NCBI RefSeq assembly: GCF_000826105.1
Contig: NZ_CCYK01000002.1
Location: forward strand, 1-64,000
Reading direction: 5' to 3'
DNA: 64,000 bases
Origin: Pseudomonas massiliensis
GTDB lineage: Bacteria; Pseudomonadota; Gammaproteobacteria; Pseudomonadales; Pseudomonadaceae
Under the pieces are notes generated by a model. The model had not been told where the DNA came from and searched no databases. It saw only the letters and a program-made list of their open reading frames with translations. Positions 9,983 to 18,766 of the stretch are shown here, in pieces. Both the position numbers and the translations under genes were made by a program. Numbering within the stretch: the stretch's first letter is position 1; each line of letters begins with the position of its first letter.

Positions 9983-10538
9983 GCTGTCGATTTCATCCGC
10001 CTAGTAAACGTGCTTGAGGTCGGCTTGCTGGCTAAGTCAAAGACTCAACAGCGCCTTTCGAATCTTGCACGCCTAGCGAGTTTAATGAAAAAGGTTGTTT
10101 GCATGATAGCGGTCGGCCAACTTTTCAAGTGGACCCTGGGCTTGGCCCGACGACAGTGCAACCGGCCATCGCTGAGTGCCGTAGTGTTCACACTACTCGA
10201 TGACGGTCAGTGCGGGCGGCTACCGAACGCAGCTGACACTAGGCACGTCAGCCATTGGCCCGCTCGCCCTTGGAACCGCCCGGGCTACAGGTGCTCTTCC
10301 TCCCGTATCGTGTGTACCAGGTCGCCGAGCTTTAGGCAATCGGTGGCGGTCAATGGTGCCTGATGCGATGGAAGCAGGGAGTTGTACCGCATTTGTCCAT
10401 GCAGGTAGGCTGCGGATATCTCTTCAGTCGATCAGCTCAAATCCATCGTGGTCCAAGACCAGACCCGCATGCTCGAAGGACTCGTCATCGAGCGTGTATT
10501 CATGTTAATTACCGTAAACCTGAATCCGAGGGCCGGAG
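9983..10538. other. Intergenic gap without a supported gene
   Basis: These 556 bases separate two divergently transcribed defence-like genes. Forward frames at 10010-10363 and 10200-10508 are open, but their translations are arginine/serine-rich with no domain character, and they overlap each other. I take the stretch as a promoter region for both flanking genes plus decayed sequence. Confidence 0.4.
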
Positions 10539-11324
10539 ATGTTAACAGCATTGCTGCATGGTAAAGCCGGGCGGGTAGAGATAGAAGGTAAGGCAGTGGC
10601 CTGGCGCGAACTCTTCCGCAAGCGCGAGGATCTGCTGACTGGCGTATTGTTCGGACGTTTGCCTTATCTTACGGCCGATGCACACAATGCATTTCTAAGC
10701 CTGTTGCTCGGTGGGGAAATCGCGAGCGAGTTAGGAACGCTCCAAACGATCGAATTTTGGCCAAAATTGCATTCCGGCAAGCACCGGGGGTTCGTGGAGC
10801 CCGATGTGCTCATAAACTATCCGAAGCATCGAGTGATGGTGGAAGTGAAGCCCCCTCACGCTGGCGTTCAGCGGCTTGAGCAATGGAGAGCTGAGGTTCG
10901 AGCGCTTGAGCTTGAAGAGGACGTGGCAAGCCCTATAGTACTTCTCGCGCTGGGAAGAAATCCAAACCATTCGAGCGAGATGGTGGCGGCCCTGCAGCTG
11001 GAGTTTTCCGACGCTCGCTTGCGTGTCGTTTGCAGGGAATGGTGGGAGGTCATGCGCGGGCTGGGCGCAATGATGGCCAATGCTTGTATCCAGGATTCAC
11101 GCATCATTCAGGACTGGCTTGATGCATTTGGTCTGTTCGGAATGGCAAACGAGCGCGCACCATTCGGTGACCTTTTTAGCCACCTCTCGCCGGTTGAAGA
11201 CCTTAGCGACTCCTTTGACGTACTTACTCACTGGCGATCAACGATCAGCTGCAAAAATGCAGCACGAGTCATTGACTGGCAATCCCTGATGCCGCTGGTT
11301 CAAGCTTTCAAGTCGGATGAATAA
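10539..11324 (+). CDS. PD-(D/E)XK-like nuclease
   Basis: A 261-residue protein. Residues 86-104 show the core of a PD-(D/E)XK nuclease: VEPDVLI with D89, a short turn, then a strand VMVEVK with E102 and K104. An upstream acidic residue in the first helix (E30 region) could complete the site. Regions before residue 60 and after residue 110 are helical. An AGGTAAGG-like stretch lies inside the gene, but the best initiation signal is GGAG just before the ATG at 10539. The next gene starts 2 bases after the stop, so the two are co-transcribed. It probably cuts DNA as part of a two-gene defence or restriction unit. The nuclease fold is fairly sure; the substrate is unknown. Confidence 0.72.
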   Translation: MLTALLHGKAGRVEIEGKAVAWRELFRKREDLLTGVLFGRLPYLTADAHNAFLSLLLGGEIASELGTLQTIEFWPKLHSGKHRGFVEPDVLINYPKHRVMVEVKPPHAGVQRLEQWRAEVRALELEEDVASPIVLLALGRNPNHSSEMVAALQLEFSDARLRVVCREWWEVMRGLGAMMANACIQDSRIIQDWLDAFGLFGMANERAPFGDLFSHLSPVEDLSDSFDVLTHWRSTISCKNAARVIDWQSLMPLVQAFKSDE

Positions 11325-11326
11325 TC

Positions 11327-11914
11327 ATGGAAATGAATCGCGACCAAGTGAATCTTCTTGTCAACCAGGTACAGCGGTCCCATCGACTGCTTGCAGGTTT
11401 CTACAAACGGATCCTGCCGTCGTTTGACGAAATAGCGGAGAAATTCGGTGGCACGTTCGGATCCTGGGACCCTATAGATTTCGAACGTCCGTCACGTTCC
11501 GGTACCAAGCCATCCCGGAAGTGGACTTGGGATTACCTGCCGTTGATGAATGCAAAATTTATGTACATCAGGGCTGACAGCGCACAACCTGCTATTTTCG
11601 AATTTCACCTTCATACTGAGCCTGCGGTTCTCAAACCGAATCGAAAGGGAAGTGGGCAGCCTGATCCGCTGAAGCTCGAAGAAATGACGCCCAATGTCAG
11701 AGTCTATCTTTACTGGCTCAAGGACGGAGCTGGTACCGATGTACAGGCTCACTGGGAGAAGGCTGAGTTCCCGGAAGGTGATTCGCTTTCCATATCGACG
11801 CTGACAGAGTCGTTGGAAGGAACGTGGTGGGACGTACAGCTCGTGGATTTCATTGCTTCGCCAGAGCTCATCTGCGAAATGATCAACAGGTTTGTATCTT
11901 ACCCAAGCTCATGA
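11327..11914 (+). CDS. Hypothetical partner of the PD-(D/E)XK nuclease
   Basis: A 195-residue soluble protein, 2 bases downstream of the nuclease gene and in the same operon. I recognise no family. The N terminus is a helix (residues 1-40), and the rest is rich in aromatic residues and beta-like. Nothing resembles a membrane segment, a nucleotide-binding loop or a metal-binding motif. The spacing implies obligate co-expression, so a regulator, inhibitor or specificity partner of the nuclease is plausible, but this is inferred. The 240 bases after it contain a short GGGG...CCCC hairpin near 11919-11934 and no gene. Confidence 0.6.
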   Translation: MEMNRDQVNLLVNQVQRSHRLLAGFYKRILPSFDEIAEKFGGTFGSWDPIDFERPSRSGTKPSRKWTWDYLPLMNAKFMYIRADSAQPAIFEFHLHTEPAVLKPNRKGSGQPDPLKLEEMTPNVRVYLYWLKDGAGTDVQAHWEKAEFPEGDSLSISTLTESLEGTWWDVQLVDFIASPELICEMINRFVSYPSS

Positions 11915-12155
11915 ATGAGGGGCGTGAAAACCCCGGATGACAGGTCAACCATGGACGCTATGCACCGGTGTTATCTGCACACCTTCGTGCATGCGCGAGT
12001 GGTTTACCATAACACCCGATATAAATAGCCCTCATATTACATTTACCAGCGGGAAAAATCGGTAACCTAGCGATTGATAGAACCGACATTATATTGCCGC
12101 AGGCTGTCCTCACAAGATGCTCACCGGTAGCGAAAACAGGCACCCCTTCTGAGCC

Positions 12156-12419
12156 TCACTCTACCGCCAGATCCCTACAGACCTGTATATTTATAGCCAC
12201 AAAATCATTCCAGCTATATCGTTGAGCATAGTGCAGTTCGTATTGCAGATCTACTCGACAAATAGCAGGCCTTGTTTCATAGATCCGGCAGCCTTTCGTG
12301 GCTTCACAAAAGTGCCTGCAGGTTCCATCACCGCGGTCCAGATACTGCGTTTGTTTGGCCAGACGCACGTTGCGGCAACATTTGCCGCAACCGTTACAGG
12401 GGAATGCTGGCCACGTCAT
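12156..12419 (-). CDS. YkgJ-type cysteine-cluster protein
   Basis: An 87-residue protein with the N-terminal motif CNGCGKCCRN (residues 8-17), a later CRHFC and further cysteines. This pattern belongs to the YkgJ/zinc-or-iron-chelating family (CxxCxxCC), which is about this size in its short form. Its ATG overlaps the end of the upstream 544-residue gene by four bases, so it is the last gene of a three-gene reverse operon. The family's role is poorly known; metal or Fe-S binding is expected. Its association with a membrane pair carrying an HNH-like motif is unusual and may reflect a sensor or maturation function. Confidence 0.72.
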   Translation of the reverse strand: MTWPAFPCNGCGKCCRNVRLAKQTQYLDRGDGTCRHFCEATKGCRIYETRPAICRVDLQYELHYAQRYSWNDFVAINIQVCRDLAVE

Positions 12420-14050
12420 ACTAGGGAAGCCAGCCAGTTGCGTGTGCTTTGGGGATTGTCGAATTCAAAGGGCAATTCAATACCCCTAGCATCGACAGCT
12501 CGCTTCAAGACAGTTCCGCGCTGCTGCTCATTGCTACAAGCTTCCAATTCAGTCGAGAACGCCTGTAACTCCTCGACGTCCAGGTTGAATTCGACCTTTG
12601 CTAGTTGAGCCAGGTAACGATCCAGCTCGGCATTGACGGCTTGGAATTGCTTGACCGTACCAGCATGGGGCATGATCGACTCGATATAGGCCCATAGCTT
12701 GCGAGCCACCGAGCTGTGCAGCAAGAAATAAGTGAGACCAAGACTGGTGATGCCTGTAACAAGGGCACTGGCGAAGGCCGCTAATTCGGCACCGAACGGG
12801 AAGCTGCACATTGGCAATAGCTGAGTATAGACCACCGATCCCGCCACTGTAGCGGCACCTGCGGATAATAAAACTACCACAGCTTGGCAAAGTTCGACGA
12901 AGCCCAATTGGTCCGGATTGAAGACCATGAGTTTGATGACCTTGACCAACTGACCCCAAACCTCGCGGATGATCTTAACCGCCATCGCTTGCGTGGTCAC
13001 CAAGATGTTGAACAAGGTGGTCGTCAGGCTGCTGAGTACTCCCGCAAAAACACCGTCCTTGAAGGCCAAGAGAAACGCGCTGAAGCGTGCTTGAACACGG
13101 CTCCAGATACCTTTAAGCGTATCTTCGATGCTTTTAAGGAATGCCTCCAGGGTGAATTTATCCTTGAGCCTGCCGAGAAGCGCCGGCAACTGCTCACGCA
13201 ATTCAAACCATATCTCTGCCATCACCAAACCCAGCATTTGCCGGGTACCCATGGCCAGTCCTGCCATGCCTGAAGCCTTGGCCGTTTGCTTAAGAAACTT
13301 GCTGCTGGTGTAATACTCCTGATTGATCTGCTGCTCGTAGGGCGCGCGTGCTTGCTCATCGCGTTTACGCATCGCTTCAGGGTCCACTGCTTTCAGTTCC
13401 GTTATCTTGGCTTCGTTCTTGCGGATCTTATCCTGCAGAGTACGGACCTTATGTAGCTGTTCCGGTGTTTCACGCGGCAGGGAGGCCAAACGCACACGAT
13501 CATTGGCCAGCGTTTGCTCGTGGGCAACAATCAGACCCGGCAGTCTTTGCAGGTAGTCGTCAATCGGGGCCTGCTTCTTCGATTTATTGACCGTCTCATG
13601 CGTGGACTGCAGATTACTCGCTTGGTTGGCAAGCTGTATGCCATCCAGTCCGGCAAGCACGCGCCCGGCATCGTCATGGATTTCCTTGGCGCTGATTACA
13701 TGGTCAAGGTTACGCGAGGCATTGGCCTCTAGCTGCTTTTTACGATAAGCGTCATGAAGCGTGCCAGCTTCATGCTGCTTCTTATCGGCGCGCCCGGTAG
13801 CAATGTAGATCTCGTGCTGGTGGTACGCTGTGCCTTCGTACTTGCCGCGTTGCTCATAGCGTTGCTTTTCGGCTTCGGTTGCCCAGATGCCTTGGCGTAC
13901 GTTATGGATGGTATCTACTTCACCCCCGGCCTTGTCCTGGAACAGCAGGAAGTCCAACCCAAAGCTGGTGACCAAGCTGTTAACTACAGTTTTTTCGAGC
14001 TCTTCGGTCCACGGGAAGTCTTGCGCGGCGGCATGCATAGTTGCGTCCAT
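12416..14050 (-). CDS. Membrane-associated protein with HNH-like motif
   Basis: About 544 residues from the ATG at 14050. An in-frame ATG at 14158 would overlap the upstream gene, and neither start has a strong ribosome-binding site. Roughly residues 130-175 contain LDHVISAKEIHDD followed by NLQSTHETVNKSKK. That reads as an HNH/His-Me finger layout (DH, spaced H, N...N..K). A coiled-coil stretch follows (about 180-250), then several hydrophobic segments in the C-terminal half (about 275-460), and a charged tail. A nuclease tethered to the inner membrane or inserted as an effector is plausible. It pairs with the upstream 366-residue glycine-rich protein. No named defence system is recognised, so the nuclease call is tentative. 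Confidence 0.58.
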   Translation of the reverse strand: MDATMHAAAQDFPWTEELEKTVVNSLVTSFGLDFLLFQDKAGGEVDTIHNVRQGIWATEAEKQRYEQRGKYEGTAYHQHEIYIATGRADKKQHEAGTLHDAYRKKQLEANASRNLDHVISAKEIHDDAGRVLAGLDGIQLANQASNLQSTHETVNKSKKQAPIDDYLQRLPGLIVAHEQTLANDRVRLASLPRETPEQLHKVRTLQDKIRKNEAKITELKAVDPEAMRKRDEQARAPYEQQINQEYYTSSKFLKQTAKASGMAGLAMGTRQMLGLVMAEIWFELREQLPALLGRLKDKFTLEAFLKSIEDTLKGIWSRVQARFSAFLLAFKDGVFAGVLSSLTTTLFNILVTTQAMAVKIIREVWGQLVKVIKLMVFNPDQLGFVELCQAVVVLLSAGAATVAGSVVYTQLLPMCSFPFGAELAAFASALVTGITSLGLTYFLLHSSVARKLWAYIESIMPHAGTVKQFQAVNAELDRYLAQLAKVEFNLDVEELQAFSTELEACSNEQQRGTVLKRAVDARGIELPFEFDNPQSTRNWLASLV

Positions 14051-14093
14051 AGCAGAAAATAGATGAACGGGGCCGCTGAGGCCCCCTTGGGGG

Positions 14094-15194
14094 TTAGGCA
14101 GCGTCGATCTCGCTTGCTTTTGCAGTGGCCTCAGCGATCTGCTTGTCCAGTTCTTCACTATTCAGGACCATGGACCCGTCAGCATCGGTGTCCATTACCG
14201 GCACCCCGTTTTCATCATTGATCACCTGCCCGTCTTTCTTCCTGACCTTGAACAACGGCGTGGTGATCACGTCAACCATGATATAGGCCAGCGCATAGCC
14301 GTGATTGATCATCTGCATGACTGAGTCGTCTAGCTTGGCGAGCTCTACGGCTACGTTGACGCCACGGGTTTTGAGGTCTTCGATATGATCGTTGACCACC
14401 TTCAAGTGATCGAAATAGCGGTTGAACTGCTTGTTCAGCGATCGGAGCACATCGCTGATATTAAATACATAGTCTTCGGTCTGGCTCAGGTGTTTACGCG
14501 CCTTCTCCAATTTGAGGATTGCGCTATCGACCTCGCCGCTCGCCTTGTTTGCGTTTTTCAAGGCTTCATCACCATGGCTGTTATAAGCCCAGCCAGCGAT
14601 GGCCAACACAGGACCCGCCACGGCGGCGCCCAGAATCGCCGTACCGCCTGCCATTCCCAAGCCGCCCGTAGCTAGCGACCCGCCGCCGATGGCAGCCAAC
14701 GTAGCGTTGGTCGCGGCTACGCCTGCGAGAGAAGATATGGCCGTGCCTGTGGAGGCCGCGCCAAGGGCCATTACACCCCCATATACTGCAAAACCTGCCG
14801 CAGCGCCGGCTAGCCCTGCACCAGCCGTAGCGCCCAAAACTCCAATGGCTGTGTAGCTATAGTTCTCCACGTCCTTGAGTTTGTGCTTGGGAAAATCGAT
14901 TTCCAGCTTTTTCTGGCGGCCTGCGTTCAGCTCTTTCATCAGCTTTTCGGCAAGGTGTTTGAAGTCGTCAAAGCTTTTGCCGATAGCCAGCTCCTGGTTA
15001 CCTAATGCTTCCAGTGCCTGGTTTGTAGCCTCTTCCTGTTTATCGAAGGTTTCCCTGTTTTTGGCGTAGCGCTGCTTGGCCGCATTGACCAAATCATCGG
15101 CTTCCGAATGCTTCTGGTAACCGTCATAGCCTTTCTTGGCACCGTAGGCAGCGCTGACTAGGGCTGCGGCACCTAGGATAAAGGGAAGAGGCAT
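14094..15194 (-). CDS. Glycine/alanine-rich membrane protein, partner of the HNH-like protein
   Basis: A 366-residue protein starting at ATG 15194 behind an AGGAG seven bases upstream. A short hydrophobic N terminus (residues 3-18) is followed by a coiled coil (25-95). A long glycine/alanine-rich hydrophobic block with glycine-zipper character lies at about 115-205, then another coiled coil (215-275) and an acidic tail. This layout suggests an oligomerising membrane or pore-forming protein. It is the first gene of a three-gene reverse operon, with a 43-bp gap to the HNH-like gene. Function is not recognised; a membrane-acting abortive-infection component is an inference from architecture and from its place in a defence-rich region. 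Confidence 0.6.
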   Translation of the reverse strand: MPLPFILGAAALVSAAYGAKKGYDGYQKHSEADDLVNAAKQRYAKNRETFDKQEEATNQALEALGNQELAIGKSFDDFKHLAEKLMKELNAGRQKKLEIDFPKHKLKDVENYSYTAIGVLGATAGAGLAGAAAGFAVYGGVMALGAASTGTAISSLAGVAATNATLAAIGGGSLATGGLGMAGGTAILGAAVAGPVLAIAGWAYNSHGDEALKNANKASGEVDSAILKLEKARKHLSQTEDYVFNISDVLRSLNKQFNRYFDHLKVVNDHIEDLKTRGVNVAVELAKLDDSVMQMINHGYALAYIMVDVITTPLFKVRKKDGQVINDENGVPVMDTDADGSMVLNSEELDKQIAEATAKASEIDAA

Positions 15195-15417
15195 AGCGAG
15201 CTCCTATCAACGAAAAGGACGAGCACCTGAATTCTCAGGGGGCGTGGATTATCAAAATGGATTACAGCGATCACGGAACTGGATTGCCCGTTGGGGTTGC
15301 TCATTCCGTATGCTGGCGCTTTAGTATTCGGCTTGGCCGCGGCGGACTTGAGGGCGCTTGGCAAAAAAGTGATCCAACCTGCACAAACGATCGTATGGCT
15401 TAGCAGGACGGAGCAAA

Positions 15418-16521
15418 TCAGTTCAATGGATAGTCATTCAGGATTGCCTCGTCGAAGCTCCCCCCGCAACCGCAGAAAACACGAGGAACCCGCTCGATAT
15501 CCGCAGCCATTCGCTCGATAACGTTTCGCAGTTCCAGCTGCCGGTACCAGCGCTCCGGGATAGCCTGAATGCCGTGCTGCAGTCCCAGCAGATGGCCGGC
15601 AAGGAGACCCGTGCTGTCACTGTCACCGCTATGGTTCACCGCGCGGATGACGCCCTCTTCGAAGTTTTCGGCGGTGAGCGCGCACCAGACGGCAATAGCG
15701 AGGGCTTCCTCGGCAACCCAGCCACCGCCTAGTTCCGCGAGGCTGTCGGGGGTCGGCCGGTAACCCTCGGAAGAAAAGAAAAGTACCCGATCAAGCAACG
15801 TGCGCGTTTCTTCCAATCCCGGCAGACTGCCGTAAACGATCAGGCTCTCGGTGATGGCGTCCTCCAAGGTGTTTTCGTGGTCGAACATCCGTTGCAGGAT
15901 GTCGCCAAACAGTCCTGCCGTGAGGTAGCCACTGGGGTGGCCGTGAGTAAGCCGGCCTGACATGGCGGCGAACTCAAAGGCGTTCCCGAAGAATCCGCAG
16001 GCCGCTACCCGCATGACCGCGCCGCATCCCTTGCTGTTGTTCAGGGCCGGCGTCCCCAGGCGCTGGCTTGCCTGGAGAGCCTGAAGGCAAGTGGTCCCAG
16101 GAGCCCGTCGCTCCCAGAGCCCAGGCTCACGAACCAGCCAGCCGTCCATGGGCACTTTCAGTTCACTCTGGCAGCTCTGGGTGCCCAGCCAGCGGAGCAG
16201 GGCCTGGTTGATGACGCTGGGTACATGAGGGCGACCGTAGCTACTGCCTTCGACGTAGGCCCGCAGCAATCCTTCGGCAGTGAACAGCATCATCTGGGTA
16301 TCATCCGTGATGGTGCCAAGCCCTCCATAGGCCGGCGCGAAATCGCGTATCCCATCCGGGCCATGAAGGGCCTGGATAGCATTCCATTCCAGAAACTCCA
16401 CCGGAGCCCCGAGCGCATCGCCGGCCGCACCGCCCAGCAGGCAACCCTTGATACGGTCCAGACGGGATAAGGTCCCGGCGCCTTCCATGCCTGTCCTGCA
16501 AACGGCCATGATCGTGTCCAT
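15418..16521 (-). CDS. ADP-ribosylglycohydrolase family protein
   Basis: A 367-residue protein of the ADP-ribosylglycohydrolase (DraG/ARH) family, which removes ADP-ribose from proteins, nucleic acids or metabolites using paired Mg ions. The N-terminal GAAGDALGAP (31-40) and TDDTQ (72-76, metal ligands D73-D74-T75) are present, and so is the C-terminal GDSDSTG (299-305, D300 and D302). All expected metal ligands are therefore intact. The start is taken at ATG 16521; an upstream in-frame codon would run into the divergent regulator. It shares a 104-bp promoter region with a WYL regulator that points the other way. That arrangement suggests it reverses or erases an ADP-ribose mark in an anti-phage module. 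Confidence 0.88.
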   Translation of the reverse strand: MDTIMAVCRTGMEGAGTLSRLDRIKGCLLGGAAGDALGAPVEFLEWNAIQALHGPDGIRDFAPAYGGLGTITDDTQMMLFTAEGLLRAYVEGSSYGRPHVPSVINQALLRWLGTQSCQSELKVPMDGWLVREPGLWERRAPGTTCLQALQASQRLGTPALNNSKGCGAVMRVAACGFFGNAFEFAAMSGRLTHGHPSGYLTAGLFGDILQRMFDHENTLEDAITESLIVYGSLPGLEETRTLLDRVLFFSSEGYRPTPDSLAELGGGWVAEEALAIAVWCALTAENFEEGVIRAVNHSGDSDSTGLLAGHLLGLQHGIQAIPERWYRQLELRNVIERMAADIERVPRVFCGCGGSFDEAILNDYPLN

Positions 16522-16566
16522 TATGATATTCTTCTTACGGGCAAGGCCGCACGATATGTAGCCTTG

Positions 16567-16580
16567 ATGGACACGTCCAT
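16567..16580. promoter_or_regulatory. Palindromic operator in the ADP-ribosylglycohydrolase/WYL divergent promoter
   Basis: ATGGAC-AC-GTCCAT is a perfect 6-bp inverted repeat in the 104-bp gap between the divergent genes. A second, partial copy of the GTCCATWATG half occurs at 16517-16526, overlapping the start of the reverse gene. BrxR/CapW-type WYL regulators bind such repeats near their own promoters and repress neighbouring defence genes. Binding here is inferred. Confidence 0.5.
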
Positions 16581-16625
16581 AATGTGGAATTGTACAGGTA
16601 AGGTATTCGCACAGATGGAGAGGCA

Positions 16626-17498
16626 ATGAAACGCAAACAGTCCATCGCGCAGGTCCGCTGGGATCTGGCGTTGCGTTATCGATTGATCGAGACCGTGGTC
16701 TGGTGGGAAGGCCGGCTCACCACGGGGCACCTGATGCAAAGCTTCGGCATCAGCCGTCAGCAGGCGTCCAAGGACATCAACACCTACATGGTCGAGCATG
16801 CGCCCAAAAACCTTACATATGACAAGCAGGTGAAGGGGTACGTACCAAGCAGGCATTTCAAGCCGCTGTTCATCGACGACAGTGCCAGTGCCTATTTGCA
16901 CCTGCTCTATCACAACAATGAACGCGCTCCGCACATCGAGGGCCTAGCACTGGCCTACGCACATACCAAGGTGCTCGAAGTCCCCGACCGATCGGTGAAA
17001 GCCGAGATCCTGCGGCCCCTACTCAAGGCCTGCCGGGAAGGGCTGCGTCTGGAAACTGAGTATGTCTCACTCGCCCGGCCAGATCCCGAGGTACGCCTTA
17101 TTGCCCCTCACACGCTGGTGTACACCGGGATGCGCTGGCACGTCCGCGCCTATTGCGAGCGCAACCGCGCATACCGCGACTTTGTGCTCAGCCGATTGCG
17201 CGGGGTACCCGAGCTGCTGGGGAAATCCGACAATGGCATCGGAGATGACGAGGTCTGGAACACCGAGGCTCCTGTCATCATTCGCCCGGACGAAAGGCTT
17301 GCCCCTGCCCAGAAAACCATCATCGAAACCGACTATGGGATGGTCGACGGCCAGCTGGTGATTCCCAGCCGGCAGGCACTGGTGAAATACGTACTGCAGC
17401 GCTATCAGATAGACCCGAAGAACCTCGACCCCAAGCCCGAAGCCCAGCAGATTGTGGTGAGCAACCTCAAGGAGCTGAAGCCTTGGCTGTATGATTGA
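16626..17498 (+). CDS. WYL-domain transcriptional regulator, BrxR/CapW-like
   Basis: A 290-residue regulator. Residues 12-60 form an N-terminal winged helix-turn-helix (RLTTGHLMQSFGISRQQASKDI). Residues 125-205 carry a WYL domain with a ligand-facing RWHVRAYCERN segment, and a C-terminal dimerisation domain follows. Length and domain order match the BrxR/CapW family, which represses bacterial defence operons and is thought to respond to nucleic-acid or nucleotide ligands. It lies back to back with the ADP-ribosylglycohydrolase and upstream of two unassigned genes on its own strand. A palindrome in the promoter gap is the likely operator. The WYL assignment is firm; the target genes are inferred. 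Confidence 0.88.
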   Translation: MKRKQSIAQVRWDLALRYRLIETVVWWEGRLTTGHLMQSFGISRQQASKDINTYMVEHAPKNLTYDKQVKGYVPSRHFKPLFIDDSASAYLHLLYHNNERAPHIEGLALAYAHTKVLEVPDRSVKAEILRPLLKACREGLRLETEYVSLARPDPEVRLIAPHTLVYTGMRWHVRAYCERNRAYRDFVLSRLRGVPELLGKSDNGIGDDEVWNTEAPVIIRPDERLAPAQKTIIETDYGMVDGQLVIPSRQALVKYVLQRYQIDPKNLDPKPEAQQIVVSNLKELKPWLYD

Positions 17499-17664
17499 TC
17501 CAGGTTGTATGCCGCTCGCCCGTGCTGCGTTCATTCTGTCTTGTTCATCTCGATCGCACCGCGGCGGCTGTGCTTCATAGCGATAGGTCATGATCTTGCA
17601 GGCTGCATTGGCGGCGCTTACTACCCGATGCGTAAGGTCGGCCTGCCATCGGAGCAAAGGTCGA

Positions 17665-17822
17665 AAACTCATTGGCTGCGCGAGCACTGGCGCATCGTGT
17701 TTTGGGTTTCTGATCGTGACCGTGAAAAACGCCAGAAAGCTTATCCCCGCGCGTTCTCCGGCTTGGCCGACAAAGACCGGCACGCTTGGCAAGATTGCAC
17801 ACGACAGCACAGGCTCGTTCAT
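17665..17822 (-). pseudogene. N-terminal relic of a tyrosine recombinase
   Basis: Reading the reverse strand from 17822 gives a start-like segment with SVPVFVGQAGERAG and then FFTVTIRNP. This matches the N terminus of the intact recombinase at 38679-39641 (SVPALISQAGERAG, then FFTANIRNP). Similarity is lost after about 50 residues and no catalytic domain follows. It marks an old recombination end just downstream of the WYL gene, inside what otherwise looks like one module. The rest of the gap to 18025 holds only a weakly AT-rich promoter-like stretch at about 17940-18000. Confidence 0.6.
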
Positions 17823-18025
17823 GGCAGCTCGATTTTCCTTCAACACTTCCTCCCATAGGCTTCTCCGAGCTCCAGCATAACGCCGAGGCCGGACGCCCGC
17901 CTTCTCCGGGTCGGCATTAGTACGCCGTCAGACCCTCCATTAATCTTCTTTGATGTCATATAATAATCATTGACAATGTAATTTTAGCGCTCTAAGCTCT
18001 GTTCACATCACCTGAGGAGCGAACC

Positions 18026-18718
18026 GTGAGCACATTCTGGCGTGACAAATTCGAACACAATTTTCTGACCACCGAGACCACGCTTGGCCTGAACGATATC
18101 CTTTCGGACGCAGAGGCCGCGTATCTGGGGTGGCTCGGCGCTTCGCTGATGGGCTTCCACGGTGAGATTGACCCGGCCAAGCTGGAAAGCCTGGATCAAC
18201 TCTTCAACGGCGAAGAGCGGGTACGGCTGGCGGCCAATGACTGCTATGACTATGCAATCAACGGACGACTGCGACTGGCCAGAAATGGACAGGAACAAGA
18301 CCAGATGAATGACAACTGGAGCTGCCTGGCCATTCTGCTGTTGTCCGCTCGACCAGGTATCGAATTGTTTTCGCCGGAGGTTCGGGGTCACCAGACTGCT
18401 GTACCCACGAGGCTCGAACGCCTGTTCTTCCATGCGCTGGTACGGGCCCGCCTTGACCTGGGCACCGATCCTGATTTCGAAGAGCACGAGGGGATCCCCA
18501 TGATCCTTCGTGGAGAGACCCATACCGGATACCTCACGCTGAAAGAGATCGCGCTCCTGGGGCAGATGTCCGAGCGAGCCGTGCGCAATGCCGCCCAACC
18601 CACGGCGGCAGATCAGCTAAAAACCCGCAAGGAACAGAACCAGACAGTGGTCGACGCCCACGAGGCGTTGCGCTGGCTGAAAGGCCGTCGCGGCTTTGTA
18701 GCCACTCGGGTTGACTGA
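18026..18718 (+). CDS. Hypothetical protein with possible C-terminal HTH in the WYL module
   Basis: A 230-residue protein starting at ATG 18026 behind GAGGAGCGAACC. No family is recognised. The C-terminal third contains LTLKEIALLGQMSERAVRN, which has the helix-turn-helix pattern of MerR/LuxR-like readers. It is followed by HEALRWLKGRRGF, which resembles the second half of an excisionase-type domain, so DNA binding is plausible. The N-terminal two thirds are helical and carry no catalytic motif I can name. It is 48 bases ahead of the uracil-DNA-glycosylase-like gene and co-directional with it, so the two are probably one operon. A role in target recognition for that enzyme is speculative. Confidence 0.6.
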   Translation: MSTFWRDKFEHNFLTTETTLGLNDILSDAEAAYLGWLGASLMGFHGEIDPAKLESLDQLFNGEERVRLAANDCYDYAINGRLRLARNGQEQDQMNDNWSCLAILLLSARPGIELFSPEVRGHQTAVPTRLERLFFHALVRARLDLGTDPDFEEHEGIPMILRGETHTGYLTLKEIALLGQMSERAVRNAAQPTAADQLKTRKEQNQTVVDAHEALRWLKGRRGFVATRVD

Positions 18719-18766
18719 CGTTCGCTTCCCTGTCCCAACCCAGCCATCGTTAAAAAGGACTTCACC

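Noticed and set aside
12222-12608. Forward frame over the YkgJ gene
   Set aside because: Antisense to a gene with a clear cysteine motif and an ATGA-coupled start.
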